NCBI RefSeq assembly: GCF_000516515.1
Contig: NZ_KI911784.1
Location: forward strand, 1,644,881 to 1,708,880
Origin: Chloroflexus sp. Y-396-1
GTDB lineage: Bacteria > Chloroflexota > Chloroflexia > Chloroflexales > Chloroflexaceae
Direction: 5' to 3'
Length of the DNA stretch: 64,000 nt
Within the stretch, counting starts at the first letter, position 1. Each line of letters begins with the position of its first letter. Under the pieces are notes generated by a model. The model was given only the letters and a program-made list of their open reading frames with translations, was not told the origin of the DNA and made no database searches. The translations under genes and the position numbers were made by a program. Shown here piece by piece: positions 1 through 8,256 of the stretch.

Positions 1-1426
1 ACTTCGCGATCAAGTAATCGATACTCCGATCGTCATAGGGTACCTTCCGTACCCGACACATAATTTTCCAAATCTCTCGCCATTGTTCTTCCGTCGGATC
101 GATAATCTCAATCTTAAACTTGATCCGACGCAGGAGTGCATCATCACCCAAGTCTTTTGGATCAAGATTTGTACTAAACATGATGAGCTGATCGAACGGA
201 ATCTGTATCTTCTGTCCTGAAACAGTGTTAAGAAAGTCATAACGTTTTTCCAACGGCACAATCCAGCGATTGAGGAGATCGAAAACCCGCACTTGTTGCC
301 GACCAAAGTCATCGATGAGGAAGATGCCACAGTTTGCTTTCATCTGAAACGGCGCTTCGTACACTTTTGAGGTCGGGTTATACACTAGATTGAGTTGTTC
401 GAGGGTTAATTCACCACCGACAATCACCACCGGACGACTGATCCGAATCCAGCGATGGTCGTACTCGGTATCTTCTGGCAAAGGACGGCGCGGCGGCTCG
501 TGGATGACCGAGTCGTACAACTTGATAATCGCACCATCGGCGTATACTGCATACGGGATAAAGATATCGTCACCCATCAGATAGGTAATCCGTTCGGCAA
601 TCGTGGTCTTGCCGTTGCCAGGATACCCAAACAGCATGACCGACGAACCAGAGTTTACCGCCGGCCCCACCATGTTCAAAATAGACTCATCGATCACCAA
701 CCCCTCGAACGCATCACGGATGTTGCGCCGGGTGACCTTCACATTCTTGACCGTCTGCGCCTTCACCGACTCGATCCAGTGTTCAAGCGGCACCGGACAA
801 ACACCTGTGTAGTGCACCTTTTCCATTGCCGCTTGCGCTGCGGTCTGACCACGCGGCGTCAAAACATATTCGTAATTGACGTCGCCAAAGCCACGTTGAC
901 CGACAATATCGATCTGTTCAACATTCCGCAAATCGATAATAATCTGCTCAATGATCCGGTAAAACAATCCCATGGCTGCGGCCAGCTCCATACCGGTAGC
1001 CCGTCCCTTATTGTAGAGAATGCGCAGAAACTGCTCGGTGAGAAAGGTGCGGTTCAGTCCGGTTTCCTCTAGGGTTGTCGGTTGTGCGGGTAAGAACGAA
1101 TTGCTCAGTTGGGGACGAGCTTCATCATCGGTGGGTGGAGGATCACCAAGCATACGCAGCGTCGCTACATTTTCACCTCGTGCCCGTGCTTCACCGATCA
1201 AGCGTTCGAGATCGCTGACGTGCATCTGAAGATGGAGCAGGGCATCGATATCATTTTTGGCTTGTGCTTCTTTTAAGCAAGCATATACGGCACGAGCAAC
1301 GGTGTATTTGACACCGTCAATATAAAGGTGATGACAATACTCCTGATTACGCACATAACAATCGCGTGGATGACTCTTGCGCGCCAGCATTTCATCATAC
1401 GAACGTTGATCGAGTAGATAGCGCAT
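1..1426 (-). CDS. AAA+ ATPase with N-terminal winged-helix-like region (partial, 3' end beyond window)
   Basis: Open frame of 475 codons on the minus strand that runs off the left edge, so the C-terminus is missing. The start chosen is ATG at 1426-1424, with GATGAGG five bases upstream; an in-frame GTG lies two codons earlier. A Walker A motif GYPGNGKT has its lysine near residue 273. A Walker B motif IFLIDDFG follows near residue 367, then a sensor-1-like FSTNLD and an arginine pair DDALLRR. These define a MoxR/RuvB-like AAA+ P-loop ATPase. Residues about 125-200 read like a winged helix (TEQFLRILYNKG, then LTPRG), suggesting a DNA- or protein-binding adaptor. The substrate is unknown. It is divergent from the 1734 gene, and no operon partner is visible inside the window. 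A role in pilus or secretion assembly is possible but only inferred from similar Chloroflexi ATPases. Confidence 0.85.
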   Translation of the reverse strand, partial: MRYLLDQRSYDEMLARKSHPRDCYVRNQEYCHHLYIDGVKYTVARAVYACLKEAQAKNDIDALLHLQMHVSDLERLIGEARARGENVATLRMLGDPPPTDDEARPQLSNSFLPAQPTTLEETGLNRTFLTEQFLRILYNKGRATGMELAAAMGLFYRIIEQIIIDLRNVEQIDIVGQRGFGDVNYEYVLTPRGQTAAQAAMEKVHYTGVCPVPLEHWIESVKAQTVKNVKVTRRNIRDAFEGLVIDESILNMVGPAVNSGSSVMLFGYPGNGKTTIAERITYLMGDDIFIPYAVYADGAIIKLYDSVIHEPPRRPLPEDTEYDHRWIRISRPVVIVGGELTLEQLNLVYNPTSKVYEAPFQMKANCGIFLIDDFGRQQVRVFDLLNRWIVPLEKRYDFLNTVSGQKIQIPFDQLIMFSTNLDPKDLGDDALLRRIKFKIEIIDPTEEQWREIWKIMCRVRKVPYDDRSIDYLIAK

Positions 1427-1601
1427 ATACACCTCATCGGTACATCCTATACAGAGTGGAAAAAACCGCTGCTTTCATGGGAACGGAGAGGCAACATTGC
1501 CAGAGAGGTTTACTAGCTTCTATTGTACCGTATTCGGCGAACCACCATACTACCACGGCAGTGTTTTGCAGCGAATGTACAGATCGTCATCAAAAACGGG
1601 C

Positions 1602-1630
1602 TTGACGAGTGCCACGGTTTCCGTTAGAAT
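1602..1630 (+). promoter_or_regulatory. Sigma70-type promoter for the 1734-3532 gene pair
   Basis: TTGACG (1602-1607), a 17-base spacer, then TAGAAT (1625-1630). It lies about 100 bases upstream of the ATG at 1734 and points toward it. The -10 box runs directly into the palindromic operator at 1628-1657, the geometry expected of a repressor-controlled promoter. Confidence 0.7.
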
Positions 1631-1657
1631 TAGAACAAAAGTTCTAATTTTAGAACT
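1628..1657. promoter_or_regulatory. LexA/DinR-like palindromic operator with three half-sites
   Basis: AATTAGAAC (1628-1636), four A residues, then GTTCTAATT (1641-1649) form a perfect 9-bp palindrome containing GAAC-N4-GTTC, the core of the Gram-positive LexA box. A third half-site TTAGAACT (1650-1657) forms a second perfect palindrome with AGTTCTAA (1640-1647). The cluster starts inside the -10 box of the promoter at 1602-1630, so a bound repressor would block initiation. LexA identity is inferred from the motif only; another winged-helix repressor is possible. Confidence 0.6.
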
Positions 1658-1733
1658 GTGCGATGCTGCTATCCGGTGGATAATTCCACCATTGCGTAAA
1701 CAGGATGGCACCTGCCAGTTAAGGAGGGCTGGA

Positions 1734-2240
1734 ATGGCCGTTACCAGTCGTGAAATCCCACCGGTGCGACAAGTTTACACCTTTGGTCGGTTGCTACGAG
1801 GCTTCATGCTCATCCTAGCCATCGTTGCACTGACGATGCTGATCAGTATCATCGCCGAATCTGGTCGTGTCTTCCTCGACGATTGGCGCTACGGACGACC
1901 ACGAACAACCCATTTATCCGGCTACGCTGGCTTACCTGCCGAACGATCTGGTCAGCCGTCACGATTCATTGCGCTCAACCTTGACCGACAAGTTATCATC
2001 ATCGTTATTCCTGGCGGTGATGTAAAACAACTACAAACCTGGCAGGGGCCATATCTGTTTGGGTTACACGAAGATCTGACACCTGTGGTATTATCGTTAA
2101 GAGATGAAGACCGGGATGGTCTGGCAGATCTGTTGGTGACCATTCACCAAGAACAACTGGTGTACCTGAACCGCGATGGCACGTTTCGATTACCGACACC
2201 AGAAGAATGGTATCGGCTAGCCCAGGAGCGGAGCAAGTGA
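1734..2240 (+). CDS. Small membrane-anchored protein of unknown function
   Basis: 168 residues. ATG at 1734 is preceded by AAGGAGG at ideal spacing, which favours it over an in-frame start further upstream. The protein has a short basic/polar N-terminus and then one hydrophobic segment (about residues 24-42, GFMLILAIVALTMLISII), probably a signal anchor with the C-terminus outside. The exported part ends in an acidic stretch RDEDRDGLADLL resembling the calcium-binding loops of FG-GAP/VCBS-like repeats. I recognise no family. Its stop overlaps the GTG start of the downstream glucosaminidase-like gene, so the two are translationally coupled and probably work together at the envelope. Transcription likely comes from the promoter/operator at 1602-1657. 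Confidence 0.75.
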   Translation: MAVTSREIPPVRQVYTFGRLLRGFMLILAIVALTMLISIIAESGRVFLDDWRYGRPRTTHLSGYAGLPAERSGQPSRFIALNLDRQVIIIVIPGGDVKQLQTWQGPYLFGLHEDLTPVVLSLRDEDRDGLADLLVTIHQEQLVYLNRDGTFRLPTPEEWYRLAQERSK

Positions 2241-3532
2241 GTACGTTCTCCAATCGCAAACAAAGAACAAGGCGGCTGGGGCAGCCCCTCTTCCCCATTG
2301 AAGATTCGGAGATCACGCACTTGCCGACACAGCCGCTCGCCGATCTTACTGCCGACCTTGACAGGGCCCTTACATCAGCGCAATCGGCGACACCTCGCGC
2401 AATGGAACCGCTTGGTCTGCAAATTCCGGCAGAGATTCAAGCAGCCTATGAGCGTACCCGTCAGTCGGTTCGTTCTCCTACACCTGCTTATCAGCCTCGC
2501 CAGCTTACCAATAGTCAAACAACCGATGCTGAACGTAGCACGTTAGCAACCGGTCGTCTGCCGCGAATATCTGAGCGCGAGCCGACAAGTGTACATCGAG
2601 CCGGTAGCGGAACCAACAGGTCGTATACGCCCCCTACCTTTGGCACGCGGAGGGCGACACCAGCGGGTATCCCGACAAACGTTGCCCCCTCGGATGGGGA
2701 AAGACCTACCTCGTCACGGCGACAATCTCCCACGCAAGACCCGGTGTCAACTGCCCTGGCAGTAGCTGAAAGACCTCGTGGCGAGCGGCCCAAGCCATTT
2801 ATACCGGCACCAACGGCGCCTGCCGATGAATTGGTGTTGCCGTTATCAACATACTACCAGACAGAGTCGCTATCGGCGGCGAGGTTGTTTAATCAGCCAA
2901 TCGTCATGCTGGTCATTGCGGTTGTCAGCATTGTCGTCATAGCACTATGGTTCATGATTACTTTTCCAGCACCGTTCCTGAGTCTCCAATATGCGGTTGG
3001 GAATGAGCTGACTATCGCGGGCAATATCGCATCGGCAACCAGACCGGTGCCAGCTCGCGGTGATTACCGATTACGTACTCCACCTAGTCTCTCACCTGAC
3101 CAGATTGATCAGATTTTGCGTAGTTATGGATCGCCGGCAACCGGTACCGGTGAAATCTGGTATCGTCTCGGCGTCGAATACAACATTGACCCGGCCTATG
3201 CGCTGGCGTTTTTTATTCACGAAAGCGGTGCCGGTACCAATCCAAATTGGGCCGGTTTTAAACCTGATGGCCGTACAACGCATAATGTCGGTAATATTAT
3301 CTGCGCCGGTTACCCAACATGCTATGGCCGCTTCCGTGATTACCCGGATTGGGCGACCGGGATTGCAGATTGGTATCGTTTAATAGATGTTGAGTATATT
3401 CGTGGTAGAGGTTTGCAGACGGTGACTGAGGTCATTCCAATCTATGCGCCATCTATTGAGAATGATGTTCAGGGCTATATCAACGTCGTTACCCGTCTAG
3501 TCGATCAATGGCGTGCAGGGAATATTCCTTAA
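2237..3532 (+). CDS. Membrane-anchored glucosaminidase-like (lysozyme-fold) protein
   Basis: 431 residues from GTG at 2237, which overlaps the previous stop (GTGA) and has AGGAG eight bases upstream; an in-frame start 30 bases earlier lacks this signal. Residues 1-210 are Pro/Thr/Ser/Arg-rich and probably disordered in the cytoplasm. A single transmembrane segment follows (about 220-245, IVMLVIAVVSIVVIALWF). The extracytoplasmic domain (about 290-431) resembles the mannosyl-glycoprotein endo-beta-N-acetylglucosaminidase (GH73-like) fold: FFIHESGAGTNPNW supplies the likely catalytic Glu, followed by NVGNIICAGYPTCYGRFRDY. It probably cleaves or remodels peptidoglycan-type glycans. A long cytoplasmic N-terminal tail is unusual for a secreted hydrolase and may be regulatory. 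Confidence 0.8.
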   Translation: MSTFSNRKQRTRRLGQPLFPIEDSEITHLPTQPLADLTADLDRALTSAQSATPRAMEPLGLQIPAEIQAAYERTRQSVRSPTPAYQPRQLTNSQTTDAERSTLATGRLPRISEREPTSVHRAGSGTNRSYTPPTFGTRRATPAGIPTNVAPSDGERPTSSRRQSPTQDPVSTALAVAERPRGERPKPFIPAPTAPADELVLPLSTYYQTESLSAARLFNQPIVMLVIAVVSIVVIALWFMITFPAPFLSLQYAVGNELTIAGNIASATRPVPARGDYRLRTPPSLSPDQIDQILRSYGSPATGTGEIWYRLGVEYNIDPAYALAFFIHESGAGTNPNWAGFKPDGRTTHNVGNIICAGYPTCYGRFRDYPDWATGIADWYRLIDVEYIRGRGLQTVTEVIPIYAPSIENDVQGYINVVTRLVDQWRAGNIP

Positions 3533-3701
3533 ATTAAGACTATCGACTGGATCATTATTACGATGTCGGTTGCGACATCACGCATCCGTTTAGAATAACG
3601 GTTTGTGAACGACACTTGCACTGTATCACACTTTACGCTGTGTCTTAATGACAAGACGAATGTGACCCCATACCGACCTGAGCAACCTGGGTATGCATGA
3701 C

Positions 3702-3898
<197 letters not shown>

Positions 3899-4085
3899 GA
3901 AGATCACCTTTTTGCATTGGAGTCATGGCTCTAATTGAGCGAACATAAGAGACATTCAGCCTGCTTGCAGGCGGGTTGGAACTTATCTCTACTTTGCATG
4001 GATTCATAGTTCCAAACCCATGCATGATAACATTATACGCCATTGCGTTAATAGACGGTACGGTATTTATTTTCAGAACTCGGAC

Positions 4086-4739
4086 ATGCGCAACCTTTCA
4101 GTTCTTATTATGGCTGTCATCACACTGTTGGGATTTACCCTGTTCCAACACATGAACAGGGCCGAATCTCGCATACTCAGTACCTGGCGTGGACCGATCA
4201 GCACCGGTGAGACGCTAGCCGCCAATATGAGCGAAGTTCAGACCCTGACCGGAATGGCTGAACCGCAAGGACGAGGACTTGATGCAACACTCGTTCCGAC
4301 CGGTAACCCATTGCGAGCTGCCAATACGGTTATGACGCAGGGATATGGCGTCGGTACACACGCACCGGCATCCGTATGGGGGGCCATCGATCTAGCTATC
4401 GACGGAAATGGCGATGGGCAAGCTGATCCTGAAGGAACCTGGAACCATCCGGTCTACGCCACCCATGCTGGTCAAGTAAAGATCACGCTCAATAGCTGGC
4501 CGGCGGGTAATCACGTTTGGGTTACCAACCAGCTCTACCGTACCGGCTATGCTCACCTCGCCAGTATTGCTGTTAGTGACGGGCAGTGGGTCAAACCCGG
4601 TGATGTTATTGGATACGTCGGTTCGACCGGTATGTCGAGCGGTCCACATCTCGATTATCAGGTCTGGGTATGGCAAGATAACCGGTGGGTCAATCAGAAT
4701 CCGCTCAATTATCAGGTGTTTGAACAGCCAACCCGCTAA
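4086..4739 (+). CDS. LytM/M23-like exported protein with altered zinc ligands
   Basis: 217 residues from ATG 4086; an in-frame ATG 66 bases earlier has no better ribosome binding site. The N-terminus is a signal peptide or anchor (MRNLSVLIMAVITLLGFTLF). The C-terminal half has the M23/LytM beta-barrel layout: AIDLAIDGNGDG, then HPVYATHAGQVK, GYAHLASI, VKPGDVIGYVGSTGMSSGPH and LDYQVW. M23 enzymes use His-x3-Asp and His-x-His. Here the first His position is Trp (WGAID) and the second His of the HxH pair is Asp (HLD). Two of three zinc ligands therefore appear replaced, so the protein may be a non-catalytic peptidoglycan-binding or amidase-activating factor, as in EnvC/NlpD-type LytM proteins. 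The acidic insert DGNGDGQADPEG could bind calcium. Confidence 0.8.
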   Translation: MRNLSVLIMAVITLLGFTLFQHMNRAESRILSTWRGPISTGETLAANMSEVQTLTGMAEPQGRGLDATLVPTGNPLRAANTVMTQGYGVGTHAPASVWGAIDLAIDGNGDGQADPEGTWNHPVYATHAGQVKITLNSWPAGNHVWVTNQLYRTGYAHLASIAVSDGQWVKPGDVIGYVGSTGMSSGPHLDYQVWVWQDNRWVNQNPLNYQVFEQPTR

Positions 4740-4790
4740 ATTCATACCCACACATTCCCAATTCGTGTCGGGAAAGCACTTTCGATCGTC

Positions 4791-5162
4791 CCTAGGGATT
4801 TTCAAAGTTTTCATCATACCCGGCAGTAGAACGAGAGAGCGGTAGAGAGCCTTCCAACCTGTACCGCCTTGTGTACAAAGGCGTGCAGCTTCTCGTTTCA
4901 ACGGCGGTCTGCGGCCACACCCCCTGTTGGCTTGTCGATCATGTACGTCACCGTATCGGTAAGAGGGTGACAGTGTGCTGATGCGCCAACCGGTAGGTTA
5001 CCACGCGCTGTATGCACAACGCAGGCCAACGGCCCACGCTTTCAGGTGACCGCGAGGGTTGGGGTATCGCATGGGTGATATTCGTCGGTGTCGCTCCGTT
5101 CTTGAACCATTCAGCCAGCGACTACATCTCAAAGCTGAGAACTCTGAACAGCCCTAGATCGC
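4791..5162 (+). repeat. Dispersed repeat R1, copy a
   Basis: A non-coding stretch sharing order and sequence with 9955-10366 (plus) and 19655-19800 (inverted). The common landmarks are CCGGCAGTAG near the left end, the core GATGCGCCAACCGGTAGGTT (4980-4999), ACAACGC.GGCCAACGGCCCACG, and a right end AAAGCTGAGAACTCTGAACA. The outer ends are loosely inverted (CTAGGGATTTTC against GGCTGTTCAGAG read in reverse). It has no reading frame of note and looks like a non-autonomous mobile element remnant. Confidence 0.55.
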
Positions 5163-5430
5163 CCCCCTCACGCAGCCCGAACGCCCGTGCGTCTTCTCGT
5201 CTCTGACGGTAAAAATCAGTAAGACCAGCGCCAACTCTCCTCCTCAGCCACGTTCTCAGACAGTTTGTTTTGACAGCGATTGCTCCAACTCAAGGATTTC
5301 TTAGAGGGTGATCAAAAACTTCTCATTGGGCGCGTACCGTGCCCGTGCGACCACTACGGTGGGGTGCCAACGTTCTGTTCCTCCATCCACCGCACGTTCC
5401 CCCTGCCGAGCGGGCGGCCCTCACCCCCAG

Positions 5431-5457
5431 CCCCTCTCCCGCCCTGCGGGAGAGGGG
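5431..5457. repeat. Perfect 12-bp CT-rich hairpin
   Basis: CCCCTCTCCCGC (5431-5442), a three-base loop, then its exact complement (5446-5457). It belongs to the CT-rich intergenic hairpin type that recurs at 5528-5560 and 33514-33548. No T-run follows on the plus strand, so it is not a canonical terminator. Confidence 0.7.
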
Positions 5458-5527
5458 TGATCTAGTTGGTGAACTCGGTATCGTTGACAGACGCAGGCGC
5501 AGAGTCGCCGCTGCTACGCCAACCTCA

Positions 5528-5560
5528 CCCCTTCCTCTCCCCGTGGGGGAGAGGAAGGGG
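5528..5560. repeat. Perfect 15-bp CT-rich hairpin
   Basis: CCCCTTCCTCTCCCC (5528-5542), loop GTG, then the exact complement (5546-5560). It has the same design as 5431-5457 but a different stem, 71 bases further on. The surrounding 5163-5660 sequence shows no gene. Confidence 0.7.
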
Positions 5561-5659
5561 TCAGGGGGAAAGTGAGGGCCACTAGGTCTGCGCCGCAGCA
5601 CTGGCCCTGAAACCGTTGCAACCCTGTTCTAGCACCTAACGGAGACGCATGCGCTGCCC

Positions 5660-5885
5660 GCCAGCGTTCATCGTGACAGGAGTGGTATGCGAGTGGATCG
5701 TACTCTTCCCTCAGACGCTGAAGCGTGGCTTCAGCAGTCTACCCATAGAACTCGCACCTCTGTCAGGCAGATCATCGTTCCAGCCACTATCCCTTGGCCC
5801 CTTTAACCGTGCAACCTGTGTCCAATTCCGCCAAACGCCTGCGTTAACGTGAGGAAGACAGTGAACGAACGGTATCGGTACGACC
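5660..5885 (+). repeat. Dispersed repeat R2, copy a
   Basis: Homologous to 16190-16395 in the same orientation. Shared landmarks in order: GACAGGAGTGGTA/GGGATTGGTA, CTGAAGCGTGGCTTCAGCAG, ATCGTTCCAGCCAC, CCTGTGTCCAATTCCGCCAA, and GAGGAAGACAGTGAACGA. Both copies encode, on the minus strand, a similar peptide HCLPHxxAxxWxxWTxVAxLK, but this may simply reflect DNA homology. The element overlaps the 3' end of the TPR gene (stop at 5844). Confidence 0.55.
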
Positions 5886-6815
5886 AGCACTTGGCAAGAT
5901 GCTACACGATTCATTGTGACAGGATTGGTGTTGCCTCGTTAGCATTGACTCATTACGAGAGGCAGCAAACGGATCTTCGTCAACAGAGCGATGAGCCTCG
6001 TGCACAATACCATTTTGAAGCTCGCCATAGGCCATCTCATGTTTGCCACACCGGCTTAACAATTCAGCGAGACGAGCCTGGAGTCGACCACGCATTGCAG
6101 CCGGGCAAGCCGGAACCAGGCGCAACGCCTGAGCGATGCAGGTCTCAGCCTTGGCGTGCTGCCCCTGGTCAAGTAAGTGAGAGGTCAGTGCGCAGTAAAC
6201 GATAACGCGATCTATCGGACGGCGAGCAGCATTGATTGCGTATTGCAGATAATTCTCAATCTGATCGTGCATTTTCATACTACTACCCGTTTTTACAGTC
6301 CCCTCACCTACATCTGACGTAAGCTTGTGTAACTTGTCGATAAGCTGAGCAAGCATCTGGAATTGCTCAGCTTCGATTAATGACTCAACTAATGCCGTGA
6401 TCAAGGCTATACGGACGTTGTCATATTCAGGATCGAGTCGGTATACTTGCCCAAAATTCCTGACTGCTACCAGAGGACGATTGTGAGCCAGAGCACTCAT
6501 CCCTAAAAGCCAGTGAGCTTCGACAGAGAAGGGATTGAGCCATTTGATAATCTGGGCCAACTGCATCGCTTCGTGGTATTGTCTCCGAACCAGACGCCGT
6601 TTTGCCTGAGCAGTAAGGAACAACCGAATCATTAGCCAGAGACTGAACAACCCGCAAAGGAATACGTTTATGAAGGCCACCTCTCCCAGACCTATCCACA
6701 ACGATGTCGCGATAATACCAGGCAGCTCTGGCAAGCGAAGAAACATTCGCCTGAGCCAATAGTGGCTGCGGAACTTCGGAAGAGGCCGTTGCCAATCTGG
6801 TCGTTGCGTGCCCAT
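5844..6815 (-). CDS. Membrane-anchored TPR-like protein
   Basis: 323 residues. ATG at 6815 has AAGGAG five bases upstream. Basic N-terminus, then a hydrophobic segment (about residues 33-68, including WIGLGEVAFINVFLCGLFSL) that may cross the membrane once or as a hairpin. The rest is helical with tetratricopeptide-like pairs (AMQLAQIIKWLNPFSVEAHW, AVRNFGQVYRLDPEYDNVRI, AETCIAQALRLVPACPAAMR), suggesting a scaffold for protein-protein contacts; the partner is unknown. The last 30 or so residues are Ser/Arg-rich, unlike a TPR, and are encoded by or next to repeat R2a. The original 3' end may therefore have been replaced when the repeat arrived. No operon partner is visible. Confidence 0.65.
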   Translation of the reverse strand: MGTQRPDWQRPLPKFRSHYWLRRMFLRLPELPGIIATSLWIGLGEVAFINVFLCGLFSLWLMIRLFLTAQAKRRLVRRQYHEAMQLAQIIKWLNPFSVEAHWLLGMSALAHNRPLVAVRNFGQVYRLDPEYDNVRIALITALVESLIEAEQFQMLAQLIDKLHKLTSDVGEGTVKTGSSMKMHDQIENYLQYAINAARRPIDRVIVYCALTSHLLDQGQHAKAETCIAQALRLVPACPAAMRGRLQARLAELLSRCGKHEMAYGELQNGIVHEAHRSVDEDPFAASRNESMLTRQHQSCHNESCSILPSAGRTDTVRSLSSSR

Positions 6816-6959
6816 AGCGACTCCTTTGCACGAGCGATGTAGTCCAGGCCCGAACGCGGACTACATCCTGTCTGTGATTTGTTTGGCACAACGTCGGAGA
6901 TTGTTCAATGCTACATCCTTTGTCATACGATACGGCTACGTACAGCATAGCAGGCCGGT

Positions 6960-7563
6960 GTGACAACTACGGTCACATTGGGTGCCACCTTGTCACAAAA
7001 CTTGTCTCACAGGGTAGCCCTTCATTGCACGTTCTGACAGATGGCGAAGACACCGTGTGATCCTCGTGCTGGTGGCTGAAGCGATACTCATCGACACAGT
7101 ATCAACCATTACCACTGACGGTCATACTCGCTTTATTAAAAGAGACTACGTGAGTACCCCGTTTTCAGCACGAATGCTGCCACCAATTTCTTTCAGGCGC
7201 TTAGATAATGAATGAAACGCGCAGCATCACAGCAACGATGACCAACTGCACCTGGAAAGGAAAGTTCCTGACTCACCCCAATTGATGTACCGATACGATC
7301 TGAGAGAAGTTGTGAACCCTGATGATAGACGACTGATAACTGTCCGTGTTGGTTGGCGCCCTGCGGCACTGGGCACGATTGGCACACGGTCAACGTGATG
7401 GTCATTGTCGCCCAGCCATGGTCACGGATCGCGGAAGATGATTCGTTTAGAAGCATACCGATCTGATGGCGAGCACAACCGGGACCGTATCTCCGCTGGC
7501 GGGACGGGGCGAGAATCTAGCAGAAAAGCAGAGCGCGGAGCAATGTGCTCCGCGCCGTTCGTA
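6960..7563. other. Intergenic region without a convincing gene
   Basis: About 600 bases between the TPR gene and the tmRNA 3' end. An 87-codon minus-strand frame at 7193-7456 has no ribosome binding site, no recognisable domain and unusual composition; I do not call it. No tRNA cloverleaf or strong terminator is seen. Confidence 0.5.
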
Positions 7564-7925
7564 TGGTGGAGATGGGGGGAGTCGAACCCCCGTCCAGAGA
7601 GCTAGACCGCAGACATCTACAGGTTTAGCCCCTCGCTTGATCTCGCCCGCAGTCGCGCGAGTGGCAGAGCGACTGTTGGGCCAGCCTGATGTCTTAGCCG
7701 ATAGCGCCCAGGCCAGCGCTACCGGAGCACCCGACTTATGACGCTCGACCCGCAGCCATCGGGGGAACTACGGCGAGCGCGCCGCTATATCTTAAGCGGC
7801 GAGGGCCAGCCGAGGCTGAACCCGAGTGTTGGTGTTGGCAGTTGTTGCCTTGCCCCTTTTACGTGACTGGGCGACACGACCTGCAGTCTACGATGTTCAC
7901 TCCCTGTCGAAACCAGAGCATCCCC
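7564..7925 (-). ncRNA. ssrA: Transfer-messenger RNA (tmRNA)
   Basis: About 362 nt, one-piece form. The 5' end GGGGATGCTCTGGTTTCGAC (from 7925) pairs through its first seven bases with the 3' acceptor strand CATCTCC followed by the encoded CCA (7566-7564). The T arm GGTTCGACTCCCCCCATC is intact. An internal reading frame encodes the tag ANTNTRVQPRLALAA followed by TAA. tmRNA with SmpB rescues ribosomes stalled on broken mRNAs and marks the nascent chain for proteolysis through the hydrophobic LALAA end. It is transcribed from the promoter at 7940-7967, divergently from the acyl-CoA ligase. Confidence 0.96.
7792..7839 (-). other. tmRNA tag reading frame
   Basis: Fifteen codons from GCC (7839-7837) to GCT plus the stop TAA (7794-7792), giving ANTNTRVQPRLALAA. 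The C-terminal ALAA is the ClpXP-type degron. The likely resume codon is GCC; an in-phase GCA three codons earlier cannot be excluded by sequence alone. Confidence 0.88.
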
Positions 7926-7939
7926 GTAGCAGTATCAAT

Positions 7940-7967
7940 AGTATAGCCCGTTTCTGGGTGATGTCAA
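7940..7967 (-). promoter_or_regulatory. Promoter of ssrA
   Basis: Read on the minus strand: TTGACA (7967-7962), a 16-base spacer, then TATACT (7945-7940), about 15 bases upstream of the mature tmRNA 5' end at 7925. This is near consensus, as expected for an abundant stable RNA. Confidence 0.8.
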
Positions 7968-7992
7968 TCGGTCTTGCGATAGAGATTTGTTA

Positions 7993-8039
7993 ATAACGAT
8001 TGCACATTCGTTATCAAGCAACACAAAACCGATTATAAT
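7993..8039 (+). promoter_or_regulatory. Palindrome overlapping a promoter upstream of the acyl-CoA ligase
   Basis: ATAACGA (7993-7999), eight bases, then TCGTTAT (8008-8014) form a perfect 7-bp inverted repeat. Its right arm overlaps a -35-like TTATCA (8011-8016), followed after 17 bases by a perfect TATAAT (8034-8039). The leader from there to the ATG at 8257 is about 210 bases and includes a TTCCTGCTGGGAAGCAGG hairpin. A TetR/FadR-type repressor site is plausible for a fatty-acid gene but is inferred. Confidence 0.5.
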
Positions 8040-8256
8040 ATAGCTAATATCTCCCGTGCGGTTGCCTGGAATCTGAAGTGAGCGCGAGAAATTGACCGGT
8101 GCAGAGAATTTGTCTCACCGTGTCTCACGAATGCTCAGCCGATGTCTACTAAGACCGGGTAACATTCCACACTTCGCACCATTCGCTTCCTGCTGGGAAG
8201 CAGGAGGGCAATGAAACTATGTGCATGATACTGCCAACGATAGGAAGGAGCACACT

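Noticed and set aside
7193-7456. 87-codon minus-strand frame between the TPR gene and tmRNA
   Set aside because: No ribosome binding site, no domain, odd Ser/Cys/His-rich composition; most likely chance.
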